From CAVWXT01 sp963759115 (GTDB lineage: Bacteria; Planctomycetota; Planctomycetia; Pirellulales; Thermoguttaceae), in contig CAVWXT010000002.1 in the NCBI GenBank assembly GCA_963759115.1, positions 434,001 through 498,000 on the forward strand: a stretch of DNA of 64,000 bases, in the 5' to 3' direction. Positions 1-10,181 of the stretch are shown piece by piece. Within the stretch, counting starts at the first letter, position 1; each line of letters opens with the position of its first letter. The position numbers and the translations under genes were made by a program. The notes beneath the pieces were generated by a model, which was given only the letters and a program-made list of their open reading frames with translations, searched no databases and was not told the DNA's origin.

Positions 1-593
1 AACTCCACCGGGCCATACTGGGTGAGCAGCTCTTTGAGTTGGGCCTTCTTGACTTCGGGATTGCTGCCGCCGCCCTGATCTACGCCGCTGGTCATGCCGC
101 CGGGGTACTTCTTGCCCTTGGTGGCGCCGGGCCAATTGGCGCCGCCATCGATGGCGTCCGGCCAGGTCCAATCGCCCTGACCGTAGTAAAGGGCCAGCTT
201 CAGGCCGTGCTTGTCGCATGACCTCCGCACCTCGGCCAATACGTCCTTTCCCAGAGGGCTGTTGGTCACTTTGCGGTCGGTCGTTTTGGTGTCCCAGAGG
301 CACATGCCATCGGCGTGCTTGGTGACGAACAGCAGGTAGCCCATGCCGGCCTCTATGGCTACGCTGGCCCATTGGTCGGTGTCGCACCCGCCGGGGTTGA
401 AGAGCGATATCTTGGTGCTGCCCAACGCGATGTCGCTGCCGGTGAACGTGGCCAGCGACCAATGGATGAACATGCCGAACTTCAGGGCCTTGAGTTCCTC
501 GGCCCGTTTCGTCATTTCAACCTCCGCCGATCGGGCCGTCGGGGCGGCTATAACAGCAGCGCACAACGCAACCGCAACACAAACTCGTAACAT
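1..593 (-). CDS. Fucosidase-like secreted glycoside hydrolase, 3' end outside window
   Basis: The gene reads leftward from an ATG at 593 without interruption to the window edge (197 codons seen). A GGAGG ribosome binding site precedes the ATG. The protein has a signal peptide (about 22 residues, ending in ARSA) and then the alpha-L-fucosidase (GH29-like) hallmark KFGMFIHWSL, followed by TKHADGMCLWD, a variant of the family's KHHDGF segment. Secretion and hydrolysis of a fucosylated or related glycan are inferred from family resemblance. It is a close tandem paralogue of the next gene: the segments around TKTTDRKVTNSP and NPEVKKAQL are nearly identical. The catalytic aspartate region would begin just beyond the left edge, so activity cannot be judged. 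Confidence 0.75.
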   Translation of the reverse strand, partial: MLRVCVAVALCAAVIAAPTARSAEVEMTKRAEELKALKFGMFIHWSLATFTGSDIALGSTKISLFNPGGCDTDQWASVAIEAGMGYLLFVTKHADGMCLWDTKTTDRKVTNSPLGKDVLAEVRRSCDKHGLKLALYYGQGDWTWPDAIDGGANWPGATKGKKYPGGMTSGVDQGGGSNPEVKKAQLKELLTQYGPVE

Positions 594-610
594 GCAGCAC
601 CTCCCTCCGG

Positions 611-1669
611 TTATTTCTCTGAAGGCAGCTCTCGAATCAGTCGCCCGACCTCGCGGAGCGTCTTGACGTCGATCTCGCGCAGCGCCTGGCGATTGGGGGC
701 CACGCTGAGCGAGAAGATGTTGCCGTACTTCACCGCGCCTTGGTAGAGTTCGAGAATATCGGCCGCCGACATGGCCCTGTCTTCGTTCTCCGGGGTATAG
801 AACCAACGGGCCGGCTGCTTGGGGAGATTCTGGATCGGCTTGACGAACTCCGCCACCAAATACCCTTTATAGTCGGCAATCCCCTTCTGTTTGAAGTTGA
901 CGCCGGCGCCCTTGGGGTCATCGAGCGCGGAGGGGCGGCCGCCTTCGCCCAGCCGCAGGTCGCCGCCCGGCTCGCCCGAGTTGTAGCCGACGAAACAGCG
1001 GGGCTGGAGACTCTTGACGAAGGCCGTGGTCGCGGCGTGATCCAAGCCGCCGTTTCCCAACGCATGATCGAACCAGATGAACTCCACCGGTCCGTATTGA
1101 GTCAACAGCTCACGAAGTTGCGCTTTCTTGACTTCGGGATTGCGGCCGCCGGCCTGCGGGATGCCGGCGATCATGCCACTGGGATATTTCTGCCCCTTGG
1201 TCGCACCCGGCCAGTCGGCCCCGCCCTCGATGGCCTCGGGCCAGGTCCAGTCGCCCTCCTCATAGTAGAGGGCGAACTTCACGCCGTACTTTTCGCACGA
1301 CTTCCGCGCCGCGGCCAGGATGTCCTTGCCCCACGGGCTGTTGGTCACCTTCCGGTCGGTCGTCTTGGTGTCCCACTCGCAGAAGCCGTCGCAGTGTTTT
1401 GCGCAAAAGACACAGTAGCCCATCCCTGCTTCTTTCGCCACGCTGGCCCATTGGTCGATCTCGCAGCCCGTGGGGTTGAAAAGGGACAAGTCCTTGGCCC
1501 CGATGGTCTCGTCCTTGCCGGAGAAGGTGCTCAATCCCCAGGGGATGAACATGCCGAACTTGAGGTTCTTCAGTTCCTCCGCCCGTTTGACTGCATCGGC
1601 ATCGGCCGATCGGGCGGCAGGCACGGCAGTGAGACTCGCACACACGGCGAGAACAAGGGTTCGGAACAT
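611..1669 (-). CDS. Fucosidase-like secreted glycoside hydrolase (GH29-like)
   Basis: The 352-residue protein starts at the ATG at 1669, chosen because a GGAGG lies just upstream and a signal peptide (MFRTLVLAVCASLTAVPAA) follows at once; a longer in-frame extension upstream has neither. It shows the fucosidase-like N-terminal segment KFGMFIPWGL, a CAKHCDGFCEW segment and IWFDHALG, which matches the region of the catalytic nucleophile aspartate in alpha-L-fucosidases. Oddly, the usual HW pair is PW here, while the left-hand paralogue keeps HW; this histidine contacts substrate in characterised fucosidases, so specificity may differ. The gap to the downstream paralogue is only 17 bases, so the two are probably co-transcribed. 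No frame break is seen. Confidence 0.8.
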   Translation of the reverse strand: MFRTLVLAVCASLTAVPAARSADADAVKRAEELKNLKFGMFIPWGLSTFSGKDETIGAKDLSLFNPTGCEIDQWASVAKEAGMGYCVFCAKHCDGFCEWDTKTTDRKVTNSPWGKDILAAARKSCEKYGVKFALYYEEGDWTWPEAIEGGADWPGATKGQKYPSGMIAGIPQAGGRNPEVKKAQLRELLTQYGPVEFIWFDHALGNGGLDHAATTAFVKSLQPRCFVGYNSGEPGGDLRLGEGGRPSALDDPKGAGVNFKQKGIADYKGYLVAEFVKPIQNLPKQPARWFYTPENEDRAMSAADILELYQGAVKYGNIFSLSVAPNRQALREIDVKTLREVGRLIRELPSEK

Positions 1670-1772
1670 GTGACGCCTCCGTTTCGCGTGGTTCGCCCGT
1701 ATCTTGGGCGATCCGACTGCGAATGTCAACATGCGGGGTTCTCGCCGCAGGGCCAATGAGTTCTTCGATGTG

Positions 1773-1834
1773 GGAGGCGACTCCAGTCGCCGATTGTCCG
1801 AAATCAGCCGCAAATCGGCGACTGGAGCCGCCTC
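1773..1834. repeat. Perfect-arm hairpin upstream of the group II intron
   Basis: Two arms of about 23 bases (1773-1795 and 1812-1834), each containing the word GGCGACT or its complement, pair almost perfectly around a 16-base loop. The arms carry the core CTCCAGTCGCCGATT, a palindromic type that looks like a dispersed repeat. It could act as a bidirectional terminator for the leftward hydrolase gene's upstream neighbourhood, although no T-tract follows. Confidence 0.7.
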
Positions 1835-1837
1835 CTA

Positions 1838-2623
1838 GTGCGCTTGTGAGTGTATCGAATCAGCAAGGTGCAAGTCCTTGTCGAAATTGGGTTTGAACTT
1901 CGTAACCGAAAGTAACTGCGTCCTCGTGAGAGGGGGTGGAGAGCAACTGAAGGTGAACGGCTGGTCCGCAGGATGACGAACTCGATTCGGCCGGTTGTCG
2001 TGGCGAGCCTGCTAGGAAAAGGCGAAGCCCAAGTGACGCTGTGGTCCTCGCAAGGGATGCGGTCGGCAGACCGCGCGGTAAGCTCCGGGGGGAAACCAAA
2101 CCAAGCCCCAGAGGCGGCAACAGGTGGTTGGAGGCGGAACGGTCGGAAGGTTTGATACATGAAGCAAGGAGACCTGGGCGGGTACAAGGACGAAGTTCAT
2201 TGTCCCTGATAAGGATACGAAGAATCGACCGCCCAGGAGTCAGAGCGTCCATACGAGCGAGGAAGCGGGGCAATGCCCGTCGAGCAAAGGGACGCAGGAA
2301 AGTGGATGAAACATGACGCACGGCCAAAACCACACCGTACCGCGAGTGTCGGCAACGACTAGCCACGACGGACTGCGTCAGGCACACGTAACTTGGCTCA
2401 GATTGGCCGCACCGTCGATGTTGCATGTTGGTGGCCTTCCCGTGAAGGTCAGGGCCTTTCGCTTCTGCCGATCCCGAGAAGGAACCTTGTTTCCTTCCCG
2501 CGCTCGGTTCACCAATCCTCTACGAGGTAACACCACTAACCGGAGAGCCGGATGCGGGAAATCCGCCAGTCCGGTTCGGAGGGAGGGGAGGCCGGGAACT
2601 TAACCGGCCTTCCCTACCCTTAT
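1838..2623 (+). mobile_element. Group II intron lacking an intron-encoded protein
   Basis: The 5' end GTGCGC fits the GUGYG consensus. Domain V lies at about 2545-2577: the outer stem GAGCCGGA pairs with TCCGGTTC, it carries the catalytic AGC triad, and the inner stem GCGG pairs with CCGC around a GAAA-type loop. Domain VI follows (AGGCCGG pairing with CCGGCCT around GAACTTAA), and the 3' end lies close to CTACCCTTAT. Upstream text rich in GAAAG and GGAAA tracts fits domains I-III. At about 790 bases there is no room for a reverse transcriptase and no RT motif is seen in any frame, so domain IV is empty; mobility would need a protein in trans. It sits 3 bases behind a hairpin, as class C introns do. 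The exact 3' end is uncertain by a few bases. Confidence 0.8.
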
Positions 2624-2908
2624 CAAGTCCCGGTTGGGAAGGACTGATCGGCCCTCGTTCTCGCCGCACGCCGAACCTGGGCGCCTCAACATAACGCGCC
2701 AACACGCCCATTTTGCCAAATCAACCGTGTTTCGCGCGTTTGCGCATGCATGAAAAGCTATTCAGCCGTAAGGGTTTGCTCAAGCCGCAGCGTCAATTCG
2801 ACGAAGTAGGAGGGAGAAGGCCCCGTCCGAACCGCGCGGGCGGTCTGGACGTAGGTTCCAACTGCCTGGCGCCGCGCCGACGCGCCACCCCAACGCAAGC
2901 GCAATGGT

Positions 2909-3802
2909 ATGGCTCAACGAAGCAGCCCCATTCCGAATCCCGACTGGTCCGACCTGGGCCCGCAGCCCGGGGGACTGCTGCTGGCGGTGGCCGACTGGAT
3001 CGCCGACTTCGGCGGCGTGGTGATGGATTGGATCGTCGGCCTGGGCAACATCTCCACGTTCTCCCTGCGGACCTTCGGCTGGATGCTGACGCGGCTGCCG
3101 CGCAGGGAGACGATCCTGCCGAACTTCTACCAGATCGGCGTCTTGAGCCTGCCGGTGGTGGCCCTGACGGGCACCTTCATCGGCATGGTGCTGGTGGTGC
3201 AGAGCTACGTGCAGTTCCGCAATCTGCACCTGGAGGCGAAGCTGGGGGCGGTCATCAACATGTCGCTGGTCCGCGAGCTGGGGCCGGTGCTGGCGGCCAC
3301 GATGCTGGCCGGCCGGGTGGGCAGCGCCATGGCCGCCGAACTGGGCACCATGCGCGTCACCGAGCAGATCGACGCCCTGGTCACGCATGGGCGCCAATCC
3401 GATCCATTACCTGGTCGTGCCGCGGTTCCTCGGCTGCCTGCTGCTGATCCCGGCGCTGACGATCATGGCCGACTTCATGGGCGTGGTCGGGGCGCTTGTT
3501 CTACGCCGTGCAGCTGCTGGGCATCGACTCCCATCATTACCTGGAGAACTCGCAGCACTTCGTGGGCAATTTCGACCTGTTCGCCGGCGTGTTCAAGAGC
3601 CTGTTCTTCGGCGCCGCCATCGCGTTGATCGCCTGTTATCGCGGTTTCCATTGCGATCCCGGCGCCGAGGGCGTCGGCCGGGCCGCCACCGCCGCCTTCG
3701 TCTATTCGTTCGTGATGATCTTGTTGTTGGACTTGTTGTTGGGCATCGCCCTGGACGGAATCTACTTTCACCCTCTGGCCGGAAGCGCCAAAACTGTTTT
3801 AG
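2909..3802 (+). CDS. mlaE: MlaE-type ABC permease (phospholipid transport)
   Basis: Integral inner-membrane permease of an MCE/Mla lipid transporter. The protein opens MAQRSSPIPNPDW and shows the family core in order: GTFIGMVLVVQSYVQF, LVRELGPVLAATMLAGR, AAELGTMRVTEQIDAL, MGANPIHYLVVPR, and late hydrophobic helices. Three frame breaks are needed: near 3390 (extra base before MGANP), at 3497 (GCG CTT G TTC) and near 3769 (TTT C ACC); with the last one the protein ends naturally as LWPEAPKLF with a TAG at 3800-3802. About 295 residues, slightly longer than the usual 260. It is the first gene of an mlaEFD order with short or no spacers. The breaks are probably indels in the sequence. Confidence 0.85.
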
Positions 3803-3831
3803 AGCGTCACTCTCCATTGAGAGAGGGTGAG

Positions 3832-4679
3832 ATGGTCATGGTCGCCTATCGTCCCCAACATTCGCCGATCCGCCAACAACCGCTGATCCGACTCGGACGC
3901 AGGTGGGCGTCGATTTCGGGCGGCAGCAGGTGCTGCGCGACATCAACCTGACGATTCCCCGCGGCCAGACGTTGGCCGTGATCGGCGAGAGCGGCTGCGG
4001 CAAGACGGTGCTGCTGAAGACGATCATCGGCCTGCTGCGGCCCACCCGCGGCGCGGTCCACTTCGACGGCCGCAACCTCGCCGAACTCGGCGAGAAGGAA
4101 CTGACCCGGCAGCGGATCCGCTTCGGCTTCCTCTTTCAGCAGGCGGCGCTTGTTCGACAGCATGACGATCGCCCAGAACGTCGCCTTTCCGCTGCGGCAG
4201 CACACGCAAAAGAGCGCGGAGGAGATCCGCCGCATCGTCTTGGCCCGGCTGGCCGAGGTGGGACTGCCGGAGAACATTCTGGGCAAGAAGCCGGCCGAGC
4301 TTTCCGGCGGCATGCGGAAACGGGTGGGCTTGGCCCGGGCGCTGGCCCTGGAGCCGGAAATCATGCTCTACGACGAGCCCACCACCGGGCTGGACCCGAT
4401 CATGGGCGACGTGATCAACGAATTGATCCTCGGCACGCGCCGGCAGCATCCGGTCACCAGCATCGTGGTGACGCACGACATGCGCACGGCGCAGAAGGTG
4501 GCCGACCGCGTGGTGATGCTCTATCCGCTCTCGCGGCTTGGGGCCGGACGAGCCGCAGATCATCTACGACGGCCCGCCCGACCGGATCGAACAGGCCGCG
4601 CGACAGCCGCGTGTCGCAGTTCGTCCGCGGCGAGGCCGGCGAGCGGCTGATGGAAATGCGGCAACAGAACGGAAGGTGA
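3832..4679 (+). CDS. mlaF: MlaF-type ABC ATPase (phospholipid transport)
   Basis: ATPase partner of the adjacent permease. Walker A is GESGCGKTVL, the signature is LSGGMRKRVGLARAL, Walker B is IMLYDEPTTGLDP and the switch histidine is in VVTHDMRTAQ. The start at 3832 is chosen for the AGAGGGTGAG just upstream. Frame repairs are needed near 3893-3902 (to read IRLDAVGVDFG), at 4150 (GCG CTT G TTC), at 4539 (CGG CTT G GGG) and near 4594, after which the protein ends EMRQQNGR with TGA at 4677. About 280 residues, normal for MlaF. It powers retrograde or anterograde lipid movement with MlaE and the MCE protein downstream. Confidence 0.85.
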
Positions 4680-4682
4680 GTC

Positions 4683-5812
4683 ATGGACGAACGTGTGATG
4701 CAGTTCCGCGTGGGCGTGATGTTTCTGGCCGCGTTGATCGTCACCGCCATTCTGTTGGTGATGTTCGGCAAGCTGCCGACCCTGATGGGCCGCACCTATT
4801 CGATTGAGGTCCGTTTCGACTACGCCGCCGGCGTGACCAAGGACACGCCCGTCCGAAAAAGCGGCATTCTCATCGGCCGGGTCGAGCGACGTCAAGCTGA
4901 CCGACGACGACTCGAAGGTCCTGGTGACGCTCGAAGATCCAGTCCGACAAGAACGATCTACCAAAACGAAGACTGCTACATCACGCGGGACCTGTTGGGC
5001 GACACGGCCTTGTCGTTCATTCCCGACCCGAGGAAGGCCGGCTTGCGGGGAGCCGCATCGCCCGACCAAGCAGTCCTCAATGGCCAGGTCTCCGACGATC
5101 CCACGGGATTGAAGACGGGCCTTGCAGGGCCCGATCGACACGGTCGAGAACACGGGCAAGGCGTTGACGGAGGCCAGCAAGCAACTGGGCGAAGCCGCCC
5201 AGCGAGTCGAGGATATCCTGAATGAAGATGCGCAGAGGGACGTTCGGGACATCCTCCGAGACGCCGCCCAGATCGCTCAAGATCGTCCAGAGAGTGCTCG
5301 GCGACGAAGAGAATCAGGCAAAGCTCGCCGAGGCGTTGCAGAAACTGCCCGACACGCTCGACAACATGAACCACACGTTCCAGGCGACCGACGAAACCCT
5401 GCGGAAGTTCACGCAGCGCTCGCCCTCCGACGGAAAAACGCCGATCGAACGCATGGTCAGCACCATCGAGATGACCGAGCGGACGCTGCGCAAGTTCAGC
5501 GAGCCGCCCGAGCCCGGCAAACCGGCGCCCGCCGACCAGATCGCCAACGCCATGGACAACATCGGCGAAATCACCAGTCTCATGCGGTCGGTCATCGGCC
5601 GCATCGACGAAGGGCGAAGGATCGCTGGGGGCACTGTTGAACGACCGGCAGTTGTACGACCGGCTCAACCATGCGGCCAAGAATATTGGAGGAGGTCAGC
5701 CAGAGACTCAAGCCGATCGTCGACGACGCCCGCGTCATTCACCGACAAGATTGCCCGCCACCCCGGCGTCATTGTCCGCGACGCCGTGAAGCCGGGGCCG
5801 GGAATTAAGTGA
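4683..5812 (+). CDS. mlaD: MlaD-like MCE-domain lipid-binding protein
   Basis: Membrane-anchored MCE protein that would bridge inner and outer membranes. The N-terminus holds one transmembrane helix (VGVMFLAALIVTAILLVMFG), then an MCE domain with YSIEVRFDYAAGVTKDTPV and GILIGRV, then a long helical C-terminal part (LAEALQKLPDTLDNMNHTF, MVSTIEMTERTLRKFSEPP). Three bases separate its ATG from the mlaF stop, so it belongs to the same operon. Eight frame breaks are needed, among them near 4881, 4939, 4953, 5122, 5267, 5611, 5688 and 5734, nearly all a single extra base. The protein ends VKPGPGIK at 5812, about 375 residues. The density of breaks here, about one per 140 bases, is among the highest in the window. 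Confidence 0.8.
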
Positions 5813-5973
5813 AACCGAACTCGAATGGCAGCGTACGCTCGTCAGCGGCCCGGATGTTGGTTCGCGTACGATTACTTGGCTGGGCGGTTTGCGCTCAGTA
5901 CAACGTGCGCCTTCATACGACGTAACTCGTCAATCTACCGGCGGGCATAATGACTACATGGAGGTAGGCCGAA

Positions 5974-7975
5974 ATGCCACATAGCAGAATTTTTCATATC
6001 CACGGCGACAACATTGTGGAGTGTGAGCGGACTCTGGAACTCATTAAGGCTGCTCTCGGTTCCGACCTGGCCTCTGTCAGCAAGCCATTGGGATCGCCCG
6101 TTTGCCCCGAGTACAAGCTTCACCTCCGATCTGAGGCGCAACAACTCCACCTCACTTTCTTCCCCGGTTTCGGACGGTGGAACGAAGACCTCCTTGAGTT
6201 CGTGCGCAATCGCGGTGGCACTCTGAGGGAGGCCGCAGATGCGATCTTGACCGAAGTGTCGATGGGCAGCGAGGAACCGCTTATCGCAATCGAGTATTGC
6301 GGGGCGCTTCCTGCTGGTAACCAAGCATGGCAACGAAATGGTAGGGCTTACTCGTTCGGTCTGGCGGGAGTTCCATTCCTCTATGTGGCAGAATTGGGCG
6401 GTTTCGAGTTGGACAGTGCTCGCCGCAGAAAAGCTCCCCGGATGCCGAACCCCGCCGTGCCGTTCAGCTACTTGACTTTCTCGGTTGAACGGCAGAGCCC
6501 CGTGCTGCCGGTTTTTGTGACCAGCCCTGGGGCCGACCCTTCTTCACGGAAACAGTACGGCCAGGTCTTCGCCGACGACGAGCTGCGTGCCCTGGTGCGA
6601 GCAGTCGTCTTGAAGGAGCCGCCTGATGCCGCATTGACCGCACTGCGGCAGAAGGTTTTGGCCTTTGTTCGATTGCGTGCTGGTTTATCCGCGCCTAATT
6701 CGACCTTGCCTCCCGATGTCTGGTCGGAGGCATACAAAGCCGCTAACAGCGGTATCCCTCTCGTAGCATTTCTTCGCACGCAGCAACCAGTTATTGCTTG
6801 GAGTAAGACAGCATACATCGCGGCGTTGACTCCGACTGCGCGAGTTAATAAATATTGCGGCGAAGCACGCGGCAGGTCTGACATCGCGCAACTTGCCAAT
6901 GTGCATCATTTCCAAAGAAAGGCGGCGGGATTTCGCGCGCGAAGTGGACCACAACTACAAGCGTTTGCCCAAGGAGTTCGTTGCCTGGCTGAACCGTGGC
7001 CGAGATTTGGTAATCTGCTGGGTGATGGGATTCAAGCCGCGCGGTGACGACGCACGACCTGATCGTGGCCTCCCGCCTTTGGCCCGAATGTTGGTTGGTG
7101 CCGAGGAAGATCTTCTGACCGTGGTGTACGGCCCCGCCCCGGCAGCCACTTGGCCTGCACTACTGACAAATCCCTCCGGCCTGATTCGGCAAAACGGCCT
7201 GTGGGAAGCGATCCTTGAAGTGAGTGACGCGATCCTCGTGGACTCTGCGACCGACAACGTGACGAGTCATGGTTTTTTGCGCGGTCACTGGGAATCAGCA
7301 TACTCATTGCGGGCACCACGTCCGATTTTGGTGGGCCCGACGCCCGTTCGGCTCGGCGAGAACGATGTCGATACCGTCCTTCACACGCTCCTGTCTCGGC
7401 TAGCGGGGTTGGACGTTTACGAAGGGATGTGTAACCCGCCCGGCGGCGATTGGAGTGGAATATCGCTTTACAGTGAGGATCGTTCGCTAGAACTCCGTTG
7501 GCTCTCGCTCCCGCGCGTGAGCGGGTCGGGTGCGAAGCGCCCGGACCACGTATTCCAGTTCTTCGGCATTACCGCACGGCCGATCATTCTCGCGGTAGAG
7601 TCGAAGGAAACCGGGCGCGCGGTGGAACCCAACATCGGCCCACGACTTAATGCCTATCTCACCAGCCTGATTTCCTCGTCAGCCAGCATTGAGCGCAGCG
7701 CATCTGACAAGGCTTGGACGCACTCGCAGCACTACTTGCCCCCGGAGAGTTTCACGTTCGCCTCGGCGGTTGCCTTCGTGTCAAACTCTGACGCCGATAC
7801 GACGGCCGTGGTCGCCAAGGCTAACGCCGATTTTGTCATGGCCTTCACGTTTGCACCAAGCGGGAAGACTTGCCGCATCCACCTGATCCCGACCAGCGAC
7901 ATTGGGCGCGAACTTGCGGGCTACATTTCCCGATTGACCATCGCAGGGATCGGCATTTCGATCACAAGTACCTAG
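5974..7975 (+). CDS. Putative type II restriction endonuclease, one frame break
   Basis: A protein of about 665 residues that I do not recognise by motif. It starts at ATG 5974 with GGAGG upstream and reads to near 6893, where dropping one T from CAACTTGCC joins it to the second half (MCIISKERRRDFAREVDHN) that runs to 7975. The second half has a mixed sheet/helix look with HVFQFFGITARPIILAVESKE, in which a beta strand ending in E-x-K (AVESKE) resembles a PD-(D/E)xK nuclease core; that is inference. Its job is inferred from context: it converges on, and overlaps by 4 bases, a two-domain DNA methyltransferase. Base composition is lower in GC than the neighbours, in keeping with acquisition. It might instead be an unrelated accessory protein. 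Confidence 0.5.
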
Positions 7976-9800
7976 TAGTTGAGATAAAGCGACTCTTCTA
8001 CCGCTTCGACCGGCCCATTCAAAACCTTTCCAACAGCCGAGTTTCCGTTGTTTAGAAGTAGCTGTTGCTGGTAGAGTTCTTTCGGCACGCCATGTGTTAG
8101 GTCCACACCGCCTCGCCGGCCGTCAAACGACAACGCCCACTTGACACGGCGACTGTTCAAGCCATCGAGAGTCTTGAAGAATCGGTCCAATTCAAGGCCC
8201 TCGATGTACCGTTGTCGATTCCCGGCATACGGCGGATCAAAGTAAACGAAATCGCCGCTTTCGGCTTCAGCCACCGTGTCACCGTAATCCTGGCAAACGA
8301 ACCGCACTCCCTGAATCACGCGATGCCACGATTGTACCGCGTGGGCAAAACGTTCCGGCTCCATTCCCTTGCGCAACAAATGGAATGAATTATTGAATCC
8401 CCCTTCGTCATTGAAGCGGACAATCCCGTTGACGCACGTTCGCATCAGAAAGCTGAGATCAAGCGCATTGCCTGCCTGATTGAATCGAGTCCTGACCCCG
8501 TAGTAGTACCGTGGCAGACCATTCCCTTTCTTCATTGTTCCGACATCAATGTCGGCAAGGTCCTCTTGGAGCAGGCCCCATTGCCTTTCATAGTCAGCCA
8601 CTACTTTATCCGGGTCCGACTGTACGAGACGCCACAGTTGGATCAACGGCTCGTACAGATCGCTCGCGACCGACCCTGGCACGGCCGCAAGGTAAAGCAC
8701 GGCCCCGCCACCCACGAAAGGCTCGAAATAGCGCCGATAAGATGGCATCTGACTCGCTATTGCCTGCGCCTGGGAGCGTTTGCTGCCGGTCCACTTTATC
8801 AGCGACGGAATGTTCTTCACGCTTCGCGGTCGAAACCAGTGCTTGTCGCTCTCCTCGTCCGTACTCGGCTCAACGAACAAAGGCAACGATGCGTTGCTGG
8901 CCGGCACGCCGCATCGCAATCGCTTCCTGCTAATTCCTACATATTCCTCGTCGGTCTCAAACGCGAGGAAGCGGATTCCTAGTTCCCGTGCGGCCACGCA
9001 ATCCGATCCAGCCCCGCCGAACGGGACGAGCAACACATCACCCTCTTTCGCGGAGATAGAAAGCATCCGCTTGAGCAGGCGAATGGGTTTCTGGGTGGGA
9101 TGCTTTCCGTGCTGAATCTCCTCTCGCTGCTTGTTGTTGGGAATGTCCCAAACTGTCCGCATCTGTTTGCCCGGCTCTTTCAGGCCATCCTCGGGACACG
9201 CCATGTCTTTCGAGCCGTCATAGTTGAAGTAGTATTTTCTGTTCTTTGGGCCGCCAGTATGCGCCAGAGTATGGTTTCATGGCTCGCGGTAATGCGGCGA
9301 CCCGAAAGATTCGGAAAGCTGTTCCGCTTGTACCAGACAACCTCGTTGATGATCTCGATTTCGAGTAGTTGCAGAGCGAAGTTGATTACGCCGATGTTGT
9401 GGTACGTCCCGTGAATCCAGAGCGAACCGGTCGGCCGTACCACGCGCTTGAGTTCAGACAGCCATGTGAGAGTGAACGTGAAGTATTCGGCCAGTGGCAT
9501 ATCGTCCCAGTCTGCCATGACCTTCTGCCAATCCCCTCCAAAGCCAGGAAGTCGAACCAAGTTGTCCCACTTCCAGATATTTCCCTTGCTGGCATTGTAA
9601 GGCGGGTCGGCGATGGCAACGTCAACCGACTGGGGCGGAAGTTGCTTCATGGCCTTGATACAGTCCATCGCATGAACTGCATCAAGGGCGAACGGCCCCA
9701 CCGATTGACCGTTTTCCGGTGTCTTCACGCCGTTGCCGGGGACCGACCTGCGTTTGCCATTCTCTGTCACACAGGGCTCCTCGAATAGCCGTCCTTGCAT
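7972..9800 (-). CDS. Fused DNA methyltransferase: N-terminal beta-class (DPPY) plus C-terminal D12-class adenine methylase
   Basis: The start is the ATG at 9800, with GAGGAG nine bases upstream and the HTH gene's TGA immediately before. Residues up to about 190 carry motif IV as ADPPYNASKG and WYKRNSFPNLSGRR. Near 9256 one base is missing (or two extra) between HETILW and KNRKYYFNYDG. The beta-class domain then finishes with HPTQKPIRLLKRML and FGGAGSDCVAARELG (AdoMet-binding). After a short linker a complete D12/Dam-type domain follows: IKWTGSKRSQAQ, YFEPFVGGGAVLY and catalytic YFDPPYAGNRQ. Two methylase domains in one chain suggest an asymmetric target, each domain treating one strand, as in type IIS systems such as FokI. 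About 605 residues. Confidence 0.8.
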
Positions 9801-9801
9801 T

Positions 9802-10011
9802 TCAGTTAGCTCCTCTACTGACCTGAGACAGCAACCGCTCCAAGTCTTGACGGCGGTATAGCCTGTAACCATTTAGTGGGTGCCGACTGGCCTTGAGCTT
9901 CCCAGAACGATCCCAATTCCGTATGGTTGACGGCGATACTCCGAGCAAAGACGCGGCCTGCGCCACTGTAAGGTAGTCACCGAGTCTTGGCGGTTGCTTC
10001 TTGCGGTCCAA
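9802..10011 (-). CDS. Small MerR/excisionase-type helix-turn-helix protein
   Basis: 69 residues: GDYLTVAQAASLLGVSPSTIRNWDRSGKL is a winged HTH of the excisionase/MerR type, followed by YRLYRRQDLERLL. The only in-frame start is a TTG at 10011. It lies directly upstream of and contiguous with the methyltransferase gene, so it is probably a regulator of the restriction-modification genes, comparable in role to a controller protein, or a leftover of an integrative element. Confidence 0.65.
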   Translation of the reverse strand: MDRKKQPPRLGDYLTVAQAASLLGVSPSTIRNWDRSGKLKASRHPLNGYRLYRRQDLERLLSQVSRGAN

Positions 10012-10181
10012 GGTAGGTAAACCTTGTTAAACATTGCATCAGTGTACTTCACCATCTGGATTTTATCAAGAGGCAACCTCCCGTGATAGCACTCGGGGCA
10101 ACTATCGCCGCACTTCGATCAGCGGTCGTGCGGTGTCCCGTCCCTTTCTCCAAACCGGGTTCTCCCTTATACTTAGGGGTA

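Noticed and set aside
2313..2603. Open frame of 96 codons within the group II intron as an intron-encoded protein
   Set aside because: No reverse transcriptase, maturase or HNH motif; the sequence overlaps domain V.
2713..3447. Open frame on the plus strand overlapping mlaE
   Set aside because: Shadow of mlaE in another frame; low-complexity G/R/A protein without family features.
6893..7975. Second half of the putative restriction enzyme as a separate gene
   Set aside because: It would overlap the first half by 155 bases and has no ribosome binding site; removing one T joins the two smoothly.
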